The notes below the pieces were generated by a model. The model had not been told where the DNA came from, did no database searches, and saw only the letters and a list, made by a program, of their open reading frames with translations. Position numbers and translations under genes: made by a program. A stretch of DNA of 7,688 nt from Bordetella parapertussis (GTDB lineage Bacteria > Pseudomonadota > Gammaproteobacteria > Burkholderiales > Burkholderiaceae_B): assembly GCA_945869355.1 (NCBI GenBank), contig CAMBPA010000052.1, positions 1-7,688 of the forward strand, in the 5' to 3' direction. Position 1 is the first letter of the stretch. Each line of letters opens with the position of its first letter. Shown piece by piece: positions 1 to 6,072 of this stretch.

Positions 1-11
1 GAAGTAGTACC

Positions 12-40
12 TCTGCGCCTGCGCGCAGAATTTATTTTAT
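12..40 (+). terminator. Hairpin with U-rich tail just ahead of dksA (terminator or leader attenuator)
   Basis: A perfect 7-bp inverted repeat (TCTGCGC at 12-18, GCGCAGA at 23-29) with a 4-base loop is followed by a T-rich run (ATTTATTTTAT, 30-40). This is the layout of an intrinsic terminator. The tail is interrupted by A residues and leads straight into the dksA ribosome-binding site at 41-44. It could end the transcript of a gene to the left of the window, or act as a conditional element in the dksA leader. The sequence alone does not decide between these. Confidence 0.5.
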
Positions 41-44
41 GGAG
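41..44 (+). promoter_or_regulatory. Ribosome-binding site that fixes the dksA start
   Basis: GGAG at 41-44 lies 6 bases before the ATG at 51, which is ideal Shine-Dalgarno spacing. The in-frame ATG at 39 overlaps this GGAG and has no Shine-Dalgarno of its own, only the T-rich hairpin tail. The site therefore favours 51 over 39 as the dksA start. Confidence 0.75.
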
Positions 45-50
45 TCCTTT

Positions 51-746
51 ATGGCAACCAAGGCAGCAAAACCCGTAGCAGGCAAGGCGAGCGCAAGCAA
101 AGCCGCCGCCCCCACAAAAGCCGCCGTGACGAAAAAGCCGTCCGCACCCGCAAAGAGTGCTGTCGCCGCCAAGCCCGCACCCGCCAAACAGCCCGCTCCC
201 AAAGCTCCTGCCGTGAAAAAACCGGCAAAACCTGCCGCCAAGGTCGCTGCGAAGTCTGCTCCTGCCAAAGTAGCGCCCGCAGTCCAAGCCAAAGCGGCCA
301 AGAAAAAGCCTTTCAACTCTGGCGATTTGTCTGAAAACAATCTCCCCACAGAAAGCGGACTGCTACGCATGCCAGAGTCGGAATACATGAATGAGCGTCA
401 GCTTGGTTTCTTCCGCGACCGCCTACGCCAACTCGAACAAGAAATCCTAAGCAATGCGGGTGCCACGACCGAGCATCTGCGGGAAACACAGTTCGTACCC
501 GATCCCGCTGACCGCGCGACGATCGAAGAAGAGCATGCGCTTGAGTTGCGTACCCGCGACCGCGAGCGCAAACTACTCAAGAAAGTACAGCAGTCCATTG
601 CACGTATCGACGCAGGCGAATATGGCTGGTGCGACGAAACCGGTGAGCCCATTGGTCTGCGTCGTTTGCTGGCACGCCCCACTGCAACGCTGTCGCTCGA
701 AGCCCAAGAGCGTCGCGAAATGCGTCAAAAGATGTTTGGGGATTAA
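51..746 (+). CDS. dksA: RNA polymerase-binding transcription factor DksA, zinc-cysteine-poor type with long basic N-terminal tail
   Basis: DksA binds the secondary channel of RNA polymerase and, with ppGpp, represses rRNA promoters and activates amino-acid promoters during the stringent response. From the ATG at 51 the protein has 231 residues, against about 150 for E. coli DksA. Residues 1-86 form a low-complexity tail of Ala, Lys and Pro with 21 lysines and no acidic residue. The DksA core follows from about residue 100. It has the coiled-coil tip DPADRA (151-156), which keeps the functionally essential D-x-x-D-x-A pattern, and the helix ending ELRTRDRERKLLKK. The zinc-finger positions read C194-x2-T197-x17-S215-x2-A218, so canonical C4 spacing is kept but only one cysteine remains. 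This resembles the zinc-independent DksA type, and I recall the C-T-S-A pattern as common in Burkholderiales. The ending LARPTATLSLEAQERRE is typical of the family. The tail's function is unknown. The gene precedes hslVU. Confidence 0.95.
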   Translation: MATKAAKPVAGKASASKAAAPTKAAVTKKPSAPAKSAVAAKPAPAKQPAPKAPAVKKPAKPAAKVAAKSAPAKVAPAVQAKAAKKKPFNSGDLSENNLPTESGLLRMPESEYMNERQLGFFRDRLRQLEQEILSNAGATTEHLRETQFVPDPADRATIEEEHALELRTRDRERKLLKKVQQSIARIDAGEYGWCDETGEPIGLRRLLARPTATLSLEAQERREMRQKMFGD

Positions 747-788
747 ACCTCAGCGTTTAGTTTTCGCTTTTACGAATCATCGCCAACT

Positions 789-830
789 GGGCACACTCCA
801 ATCATCTAGGGTGTGCCCTTGTTCTCTCTA
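789..830 (+). terminator. Hairpin between dksA and hslV (terminator, or 5' stem-loop of the hslVU mRNA)
   Basis: GGGCACAC (789-796) and GTGTGCCC (811-818) form a perfect 8-bp stem that extends to 10 bp through one G:U pair (797:810) and one C:G pair (798:809), with a 10-base loop. TTGTTCTCTCT (819-829) follows, which is pyrimidine-rich but not a clean T tract. It most simply ends dksA transcription. It also lies only 22 bases before the hslV start, where a 5' stem-loop of the hslVU message would sit. I saw no convincing sigma-70 or heat-shock promoter in 747-840. Confidence 0.6.
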
Positions 831-840
831 GAGTGTGTAT

Positions 841-1377
841 ATGGAACAGTTTCACGGCACCACCATCGTTTGCGTGCGACGCGGCAACCAAGTTGCCTTG
901 GGTGGCGATGGCCAGGTCACGCTTGGCAACATCATCATCAAAGGGACGGCACGTAAAATTCGCCGTCTGTATCACGACAAAATTCTGGCCGGTTTTGCGG
1001 GCGCGACTGCGGATGCGTTTACGCTACAAGAGCGCTTTGAAGGCAAACTCGAAAAATATCAGGGGCACCTGATGCGTGCTGCCGTGGAGCTGACACGCGA
1101 CTGGCGTACCGATCGGGTGCTGCGTCGGCTCGAAGCCATGCTGATTGTGGCCGATCGTGAACACACCCTTGTGCTAACAGGCAACGGTGACGTACTAGAA
1201 CCCGAAAACGGTTTGGCCGCGATTGGTTCGGGCGGCGCTTATGCGCAATCAGCCGCCATGGCGCTACTGCGTCACACTGAACTTTCGCCGCACGATATCG
1301 TCAAACAATCGCTCGAGATCGCGGGCGACCTCTGCATCTATACCAATCAGCAACATCTGATTGAAACACTGGAATAA
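841..1377 (+). CDS. hslV: ATP-dependent protease HslV, peptidase subunit (ClpQ)
   Basis: HslV is the proteasome-like peptidase of the cytoplasmic HslUV complex. It forms a double hexamer that degrades substrates unfolded and fed in by HslU. The 178-residue product begins with the propeptide MEQFHG, and removing it exposes the catalytic threonine T7 (TTIVCVRRG). Other active-site positions fit mature numbering: D23 (mature D17) in [10 protein letters not shown]39 (mature K33) in KGTARKI, and S130 in the IGSGGAYAQ segment at 128-136. Length and ending ([14 protein letters not shown]) match the family. A GTG at 835 in frame would add two residues, but the ATG at 841 reproduces the conserved start. 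The Shine-Dalgarno is weak (GAG at 831-833). hslU follows 12 bases later, so the two are cotranscribed. Confidence 0.97.
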   Translation: MEQFHGTTIVCVRRGNQVALGGDGQVTLGNIIIKGTARKIRRLYHDKILAGFAGATADAFTLQERFEGKLEKYQGHLMRAAVELTRDWRTDRVLRRLEAMLIVADREHTLVLTGNGDVLEPENGLAAIGSGGAYAQSAAMALLRHTELSPHDIVKQSLEIAGDLCIYTNQQHLIETLE

Positions 1378-1389
1378 GCTGGAATCACC

Positions 1390-2721
1390 ATGTCTGCCTC
1401 ATCAATGACCCCTAGTGAAATCGTCTCGGAACTCGACAAAAATATTGTCGGACAGCAAAAAGCCAAACGATCGGTCGCTGTCGCGTTGCGTAACCGCTGG
1501 CGCCGCCAGCAAGTTACCGAACCTCTGCGCAGCGAGATTCATCCCAAAAATATTCTGATGATCGGACCAACCGGCGTCGGCAAAACTGAGATCGCTCGTC
1601 GCTTAGCCAAACTCGCTGATGCACCTTTCATCAAAATTGAAGCAACTAAATTCACCGAGGTCGGCTATGTGGGCCGTGATGTCGACACAATTATTCGTGA
1701 CCTCGCTGAAATCGCCATCAAACAAACACGTGAACAAGAAATGAAACGTGTGCGAGCCTTGGCCGAAGATTCCGCCGAAGACCGTATTCTGGATGTCCTG
1801 CTCGCTCCGCCCCGCGCTGCAGATGGCTCGCCGATTCGCGAAGAGAACGCCACGCGTCAAACCTTTCGCAAGCGTTTGCGTGAAGGGCAGCTTGATGCCA
1901 CAGAAATTGAAATTGACGTCGCCCAGTCAATGCCCAAGATGGACATCATGACGCCACCCGGCATGGAAGACATGGCCGAACAGCTCAAAGGCATGTTCGC
2001 CGGACTGTCCCAAGACAAAAAGAAATCGCGCAAGATGACCGTCAAGGAAGCCTTCAAACTCCTCGTCGAGGAAGAAGCCTCCAAACGCATCAATGAAGAC
2101 GATCTCAAAACAATTGCGATCAACAAAGTCGAACAGCACGGCATTGTGTTTCTGGACGAAATCGACAAAATCGCAACCCGGCAAGAGTCCGGTGGGCCGG
2201 ATGTGTCACGCCAAGGCGTGCAGCGCGATTTGTTGCCGCTCGTCGAAGGTACGACGGTCACCACCAAGTACGGCATGATTCGGACAGACCATATTCTATT
2301 TATTGCATCCGGCGCGTTTCATTTGTCGCGGCCGTCAGACTTGATTCCTGAGCTGCAAGGGCGCTTTCCGATCCGCGTTGAACTCGATTCACTGACCGCC
2401 AAGGATTTTGTGCGTATCCTCTGCGACACCGATGCCTCACTCACGAAGCAGTACACCGCGCTACTCGCGACCGAGGACGTGCAACTAGCCTTCACAGAAG
2501 AAGGAATCGCGCGGCTAGCGGAGCTTGCGTTTGATGTGAACGAACGCACTGAAAACATCGGTGCGCGTCGCCTATATACCGTCATGGAAAAGTTACTCGA
2601 AGACTTATCGTTTGACGCAACAGCCAGCAGTGGCAAAACCATCAATATCGATGCGGACTATGTGAATGACAAGCTGGCTGAAGCCGCTGGCAGCATTGAT
2701 CTCGCTCGTTACGTTTTATAA
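1390..2721 (+). CDS. hslU: ATP-dependent protease ATPase subunit HslU (ClpY)
   Basis: HslU is the AAA+ unfoldase that caps HslV, using ATP to unfold and translocate substrates. The 443-residue product has the family's usual length and parts. The N-terminal [17 protein letters not shown] box lies at 6-22. Walker A GPTGVGKT is at 59-66, and the pore loop GYVG at 92-95. A charged, variable I-domain spans roughly 110-240. Walker B IVFLDEID is at 252-259, the arginine-containing GRFPIR segment at 324-329, and sensor 2 GARRL at 391-395. The C-terminus, DLARYVL, is the tail that docks into HslV pockets when ATP is bound. GGA at 1381-1383 lies 6 bases before the ATG. The gene follows hslV by 12 bases, and an adenosyltransferase gene starts 13 bases after its stop. 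No key residue is missing. Confidence 0.98.
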   Translation: MSASSMTPSEIVSELDKNIVGQQKAKRSVAVALRNRWRRQQVTEPLRSEIHPKNILMIGPTGVGKTEIARRLAKLADAPFIKIEATKFTEVGYVGRDVDTIIRDLAEIAIKQTREQEMKRVRALAEDSAEDRILDVLLAPPRAADGSPIREENATRQTFRKRLREGQLDATEIEIDVAQSMPKMDIMTPPGMEDMAEQLKGMFAGLSQDKKKSRKMTVKEAFKLLVEEEASKRINEDDLKTIAINKVEQHGIVFLDEIDKIATRQESGGPDVSRQGVQRDLLPLVEGTTVTTKYGMIRTDHILFIASGAFHLSRPSDLIPELQGRFPIRVELDSLTAKDFVRILCDTDASLTKQYTALLATEDVQLAFTEEGIARLAELAFDVNERTENIGARRLYTVMEKLLEDLSFDATASSGKTINIDADYVNDKLAEAAGSIDLARYVL

Positions 2722-2734
2722 AAGGCATCAATCC

Positions 2735-3277
2735 ATGAGCAATCGCCTCTCTGTCATCACCACCCGCACGGGGGATGATGGCTCCACAGGTTTAGGCGAT
2801 GGCACTCGTGTTGCCAAGGACAGCGCTCGCGTGCAAGCGATGGGGGATGTCGATGAATTAAATAGTTGTCTAGGCGTTCTGCTTGCCGAACCCTTACCCC
2901 AAGCGCTGGCCTCGGTGATTGCCCCGGCCCAGCACGTCCTGTTTGACCTAGGAAGCGAATTAGCCGTGCCAGGTTATTCACTGATGAAGGCCGAGCAGGT
3001 TGCCTATCTCGATGCGCAAATTGCTGCGCTGAATGCGACACTACCCGCCTTGAAAGAATTCATTCTGCCAGGTGGTACGCGCGCGGCCTCGCTCGCACAT
3101 GTCGCACGCAGTGTATGTCGTCGTGCAGAGCGTTCAGTGGTGGCGCTACAGCATGAGGCAAAGCTAGGCCCCTTGCCTGGTCAGTATCTGAATCGACTCT
3201 CAGATTTGTTGTTTATTTTTGCGCGCAGCTTAAACAAAGCGGCCGGGCAAACCGACTCGCTCTGGAAACGTACTTAA
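2735..3277 (+). CDS. PduO-type cob(I)alamin ATP:corrinoid adenosyltransferase
   Basis: This enzyme transfers the adenosyl group of ATP to cob(I)alamin, giving adenosylcobalamin for enzymes such as methylmalonyl-CoA mutase, with triphosphate as by-product. The 180-residue protein carries the family's ATP-binding N-terminus, TRTGDDGSTGLGDGTRVAKD (10-29), followed by VQAMGDVDELNS (33-44). The second signature is ILPGGTRAASLAHVARSVCRRAER (110-133), which holds the conserved Arg/Glu cluster R129, R130, E132 and R133. The third is YLNRLSDLLFIFAR (151-164). Length and all three blocks fit an intact PduO-family enzyme rather than the unrelated CobA/BtuR or EutT types. The ATG at 2735 is chosen because family homology starts there and AAAGG (2721-2725) lies 9 bases upstream. 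The frame stays open further back into hslU, but that part is only the hslU end read out of frame. The short gap suggests cotranscription with hslVU. Confidence 0.94.
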   Translation: MSNRLSVITTRTGDDGSTGLGDGTRVAKDSARVQAMGDVDELNSCLGVLLAEPLPQALASVIAPAQHVLFDLGSELAVPGYSLMKAEQVAYLDAQIAALNATLPALKEFILPGGTRAASLAHVARSVCRRAERSVVALQHEAKLGPLPGQYLNRLSDLLFIFARSLNKAAGQTDSLWKRT

Positions 3278-3298
3278 GCTGATTTGCGCTGGCCAAGC

Positions 3299-3334
3299 CA
3301 CGCGCCGCAGTCTGGCGGCGTGTCTGTTGTCGTT
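3299..3334 (+). terminator. Weak hairpin at the end of the adenosyltransferase transcript
   Basis: CACGCGCCGC (3299-3308) can pair with GCGGCGTG (3315-3322), giving 8 bp with a 2-base bulge on the left arm and a 6-base loop. A T-rich but broken tail, TCTGTTGTCGTT, follows. It lies between two convergent genes and its tail runs into the last codons of the opposing gene, as expected for a + strand terminator. The other strand shows no T tract, so it does not obviously serve both directions. Confidence 0.4.
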
Positions 3335-3836
3335 AAGTCTTTTGTGACACGCGCTCACGGATCGCCAGAAAGAGCTTGATCAAAATAAACAGCTCAGGCA
3401 ACCCCGATAGGTACGTATCATAGAAATCAAACGTATTGGGATCCTTCAGCTCATCAATCGCTGACAATCCATCGAGGTACGCATAGACATGAAACGCAAT
3501 GAGTGGAAGGATCCACAGTGACCGGCTCTTGTCGACCCCTTGCACTTTAATAATCCAATACGCAATCCCAAAATACGCGGCTGAGATGCCGACGATCATA
3601 CCCATGCCGTAACTCACGACATCCTCGGATGAGGTCGTGAAAAAGTACATGATCAAATTAAAAATCGCGACGTAGAAAAAAATCTTCCATAGCTCGTCAG
3701 GATTATCAAACGGCTTGATTCGAGCCGCTGGCACCACAGGGGCAACGGGAGCCGTCGTGGGCATCGCAGCACCACAGGCGTTACAAAACCGGGCCTCGTC
3801 GGTATTCTTGGTACCACAGGCGGTACAAAACGGCAT
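3333..3836 (-). CDS. Small zinc-ribbon membrane protein of unknown function
   Basis: I do not recognise a named family. The 167-residue product starts with a short zinc ribbon: C4-x2-C7 and C18-x2-C21, in FCTACG and FCNACG contexts, like the zinc_ribbon_2 domains found at the ends of many unrelated membrane proteins. A Pro/Ala-rich linker (about 26-37) follows. Four hydrophobic stretches come next, at about 52-67, 77-96, 107-122 and 146-159, consistent with an inner-membrane protein. There is no signal peptide, and the ribbon probably faces the cytoplasm. The ATG at 3836 is preferred over the GTG at 3839 because GAGG (3846-3843) lies 6 bases before the ATG and only 3 before the GTG. The gene lies 35 bases after the lyase gene and may be the last gene of that unit. 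Homology to the hydrophobic part was not tested. Confidence 0.8.
   Translation of the reverse strand: MPFCTACGTKNTDEARFCNACGAAMPTTAPVAPVVPAARIKPFDNPDELWKIFFYVAIFNLIMYFFTTSSEDVVSYGMGMIVGISAAYFGIAYWIIKVQGVDKSRSLWILPLIAFHVYAYLDGLSAIDELKDPNTFDFYDTYLSGLPELFILIKLFLAIRERVSQKT
3771..3831. repeat. Direct repeat encoding the two zinc knuckles
   Basis: ACCACAGGCGTTACAAAAC (3771-3789) and ACCACAGGCGGTACAAAAC (3813-3831) differ at one of 19 positions and start 42 bases apart. On the - strand they encode FCNACG and FCTACG, the two CxxC knuckles. Codon choice is the same at every shared residue. It is a within-gene repeat, not a mobile element. Confidence 0.7.
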
Positions 3837-3842
3837 CACAAA

Positions 3843-3846
3843 CCTC
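3843..3846 (-). promoter_or_regulatory. Ribosome-binding site of the zinc-ribbon gene
   Basis: Read on the - strand, GAGG occupies 3846-3843, with six bases (TTTGTG) before the ATG at 3836. The last three of those are an in-frame GTG that would otherwise be a possible start. The spacing picks the ATG. Confidence 0.65.
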
Positions 3847-3871
3847 GTATAGGAATAACGTATGTTACGAA

Positions 3872-4807
3872 CTAGCCTACTGCGCGGCGCACAGAGTCCA
3901 TCGACATTAAATTGAGGCGGGGACCCGCCTTCATCATCTGGCCCGGCAGCTGACGACCCATCATTTTTTCAACCATCTGGGCCGCCGCGATCAACTTCTC
4001 AAGATCGATGCCTGTTTCGTAGCCGCATTCGTGCAACAGATACACCAAGTCTTCGGTACAAATATTGCCGGTTGCACCAGGCGCAAACGGGCAGCCGCCC
4101 AGGCCCGCGATCGAGGACTCGTATTCCGTCACGCCAAGCTTCAAGCCGTTCATCACGTTGGCTAAGCCTACGCCGCGGGTATTGTGGAAGTGCAAAGCGA
4201 TATGTACATCAGGAAACTTATTGCGCACGGCGTCCACAGTACGTGTGACCACGGGTGGCGTGGCCATACCCGTCGTGTCGCCAAAGCCAATACGACGCAC
4301 ACCATAGGAATGATAGGCCCCAACAATCTTCAGAATGTTTTCAATCGGTACGTCGCCTTCGAACGGACAGCCAAAAGCTGTGGCCATGCCACCGTGCATC
4401 TTGATTCCCCATTGCTCGGCAATTGGCACAACTTGCGCGAAGTCGGCAATCGCTTCATCAATGGTCTTGTTCAGGTTGGTTTTGCAATGGCTTTCACTCG
4501 CAGAGATAAAGCCCACCATCACGTCCGCCTTGGCGGCAGCGGCACGCTCTGCACCACGTGCATTGGGCACGAGCACGGCGATTTCCGTGCCAGGCTTGCG
4601 GCGTATCTGTGCTAACACATCCGCGGCATCAGCTAATTGTGGCAATGCGCGTGGCGATACAAACGACGTCGCTTCAACGCTTGACAGGCCCGCATCGATC
4701 AGCGCGTCGATGACAGCGATCTTATCGGCGGTCGGGATGAATTCACGCTCCGCCTGAAAACCGTCGCGGGTCCCTACCTCAGTAATCTTTACAAAAGTTT
4801 TGCTCAT
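3872..4807 (-). CDS. Hydroxymethylglutaryl-CoA lyase family protein (HMG-CoA lyase or a related acyl-CoA lyase)
   Basis: Enzymes of this TIM-barrel family cleave HMG-CoA to acetoacetate and acetyl-CoA using a divalent metal. Relatives cleave compounds such as citramalyl-CoA. The 311-residue protein keeps every catalytic position I know from human HMG-CoA lyase at a constant offset of 27: R14 and D15 (EVGTRDGFQ), E45 (VEATSFVSP), D177 (GDTTG), H206 and H208 (metal), C239 in the mobile loop GLGGCPFAPGATGN, N248 and E252. It is therefore very likely active. One difference stands out: the metal motif reads HFHNTRG where the human enzyme has HCHDTYG, so it belongs to a divergent subgroup and its substrate is uncertain. 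The start at 4807 gives the normal N-terminus, and only a weak GA-rich Shine-Dalgarno precedes it. A CoA-transferase gene lies 65 bases upstream and may supply its CoA-ester substrate. Confidence 0.88.
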   Translation of the reverse strand: MSKTFVKITEVGTRDGFQAEREFIPTADKIAVIDALIDAGLSSVEATSFVSPRALPQLADAADVLAQIRRKPGTEIAVLVPNARGAERAAAAKADVMVGFISASESHCKTNLNKTIDEAIADFAQVVPIAEQWGIKMHGGMATAFGCPFEGDVPIENILKIVGAYHSYGVRRIGFGDTTGMATPPVVTRTVDAVRNKFPDVHIALHFHNTRGVGLANVMNGLKLGVTEYESSIAGLGGCPFAPGATGNICTEDLVYLLHECGYETGIDLEKLIAAAQMVEKMMGRQLPGQMMKAGPRLNLMSMDSVRRAVG

Positions 4808-4872
4808 CGCTCGTCTCTCTTTTGCTTTCTAACGGTAAATGTTGAAGTTGTTGTCTAGAAATATTTTATTGA
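4808..4872 (-). other. AT-rich spacer between CoA-transferase and lyase genes
   Basis: These 65 bases are clearly richer in A and T than the flanking genes, especially 4850-4872. I saw no hairpin with a T tract and no clear -35/-10 pair in the - direction. The spacer could hold a weak promoter for the lyase gene, but the sequence does not show it. Confidence 0.3.
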
Positions 4873-6051
4873 TTAAATGATTTTACGCCTAGATAGCTCA
4901 GCAATCGCCTCCGCCGTCAAACCAATTTCCTCAAGGATAGCGACATTATCCGCACCTAAATCGGGCGGAGGGCGATGCACCACACAAGGCTCGTCCGTAA
5001 ACTTGATCGGAAAGCCCAGTACATCCATGGCGCCATGGGTAGGATGTTCAATCGTCAGGCGCATCTGCTGATGTCGCGTCTGCGGATCTTCAAAGACCTC
5101 ACCTAGATTCAAGACCCGACCGCAGGGTACCCCCGCCTCATTCAAGCGGGCGATCCAGTGCGCGATCGGTTGTTGTTTGATCTTGGCATTGAGTTCTGCA
5201 CTAATCAAGGCACGGTTTTCGAAACGCAGGGCATTGGTGTTGAACTCTGCCCGTTCGCGCAGGTGGCCTAGTTCAAGCGCATCGATCAGCTTCAGATAAA
5301 ACGTGTCGTTGCTTGGGGCAATCGCCACTTGCCCGTCAGCCGCCTCGAACAAGCCATAGGGCGAAGCTAAGGCATGGTCATTGCCTGTGCGCAACGGCAA
5401 CTTGCCGGTCGCAAAATAATTCGCAGCGAGAAAGGCCAACATGCTTGTCATGCTGTCGGTCAGGGCGGTGGTCACCTCTTCGCCCTGCTCGGTACGCGCA
5501 CGACGCACCAGCGCAGCCAAAATCCCCATCGCGGCATAAGACCCCGCCACCAAATCTGAGATCGGCGGCGCGGCGCGCATCGGCGGCTGATCGGCCGCAC
5601 CATTGACGCTCATGAAGCCGCTCATGGCCTGCGCGACGAAATCAAAGGATGGTCGGTCCGCATACGGACCATCGAGACCAAACCCCGTCACATTGCAGCT
5701 AATCAAATCGGGTTTGATTTGAGCAAGCGCTTCACGACCAAAACCCATTTTGTCCATGATGCCAGGCCGGAAGTTATTGACCACCACATCTGCTGTCGCC
5801 AACAGCTTGCGCAAGATATCTTTGCCTTCGCTTGAACGCAGATCCAGCGTAATCGAACGCTTGTTTCGGTTAAACGATGCGAAATAAAATGAATAACCAT
5901 TCGGTGCTTCGCCCTGCTTGCGCACCGGGTCACCTTCGCCTGGGTCTTCAATCTTGATGACCTCGGCACCCATATCAGCCAAAAACATCGTGCAAAAGGG
6001 ACCAGACAAAATACGGGTCAAGTCAACGACACGGATTCCTTGAAGCTGCAT
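4873..6051 (-). CDS. Class III CoA-transferase (CaiB/BaiF family)
   Basis: Family III CoA-transferases move CoA between an acyl-CoA donor and a free acid through an aspartyl-CoA mixed anhydride. The 392-residue protein has the usual length. It opens with the family signature GIRVVDLTRILSGPFC (5-20) and FLADMGAEVIKIE (23-35), followed by FNRNKRSITLDL (60-71), the NNFRPG segment (92-97) and GFGLDGPYADRPSFDFVAQA (123-142). The catalytic aspartate is D166 in PPISDLVAG, matching D169 of formyl-CoA and carnitine CoA-transferases. The latter half (HIxRLNEAGVPCGRVLNLGEV-like region, then DPQTRHQQM) is also typical. Donor and acceptor cannot be read from the sequence, and this family is often over-annotated as formyl-CoA transferase. 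It lies 21 bases after lipA and 65 bases before an HMG-CoA-lyase-family gene, pointing to joint action with the lyase. The Shine-Dalgarno is weak (AGG at 6065-6063, spaced rather far). Confidence 0.93.
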   Translation of the reverse strand: MQLQGIRVVDLTRILSGPFCTMFLADMGAEVIKIEDPGEGDPVRKQGEAPNGYSFYFASFNRNKRSITLDLRSSEGKDILRKLLATADVVVNNFRPGIMDKMGFGREALAQIKPDLISCNVTGFGLDGPYADRPSFDFVAQAMSGFMSVNGAADQPPMRAAPPISDLVAGSYAAMGILAALVRRARTEQGEEVTTALTDSMTSMLAFLAANYFATGKLPLRTGNDHALASPYGLFEAADGQVAIAPSNDTFYLKLIDALELGHLRERAEFNTNALRFENRALISAELNAKIKQQPIAHWIARLNEAGVPCGRVLNLGEVFEDPQTRHQQMRLTIEHPTHGAMDVLGFPIKFTDEPCVVHRPPPDLGADNVAILEEIGLTAEAIAELSRRKII

Positions 6052-6072
6052 GACAGAGAGGGCCTATTTAAT

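Noticed and set aside
39..50. Upstream ATG at 39 as the dksA start
   Set aside because: It overlaps the GGAG that serves the ATG at 51 and has no ribosome-binding site of its own.
32..388. Open frame on the - strand opposite the dksA tail, rich in Ala and Gly
   Set aside because: It is the antisense shadow of the Lys/Ala/Pro-rich dksA tail. Its low complexity mirrors that tail, and it has no homology that I recognise.
835..840. GTG at 835 as the hslV start
   Set aside because: The ATG at 841 gives the conserved MEQFHG propeptide before the catalytic threonine, and the GTG would add only two non-conserved residues.
2666..2734. Longer adenosyltransferase reading frame starting inside hslU
   Set aside because: These codons are the hslU 3' end in another frame, and family homology starts at 2735.
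3837..3871. Possible promoter with TATACG-like -10 ahead of the zinc-ribbon gene
   Set aside because: No -35 element at proper spacing is visible, and the match is no better than chance in this AT-richer gap.
4184..4615. Long open frames on the + strand opposite the lyase gene
   Set aside because: The - strand frame encodes an intact, motif-complete enzyme, and the + strand products resemble nothing and lack ribosome-binding sites.
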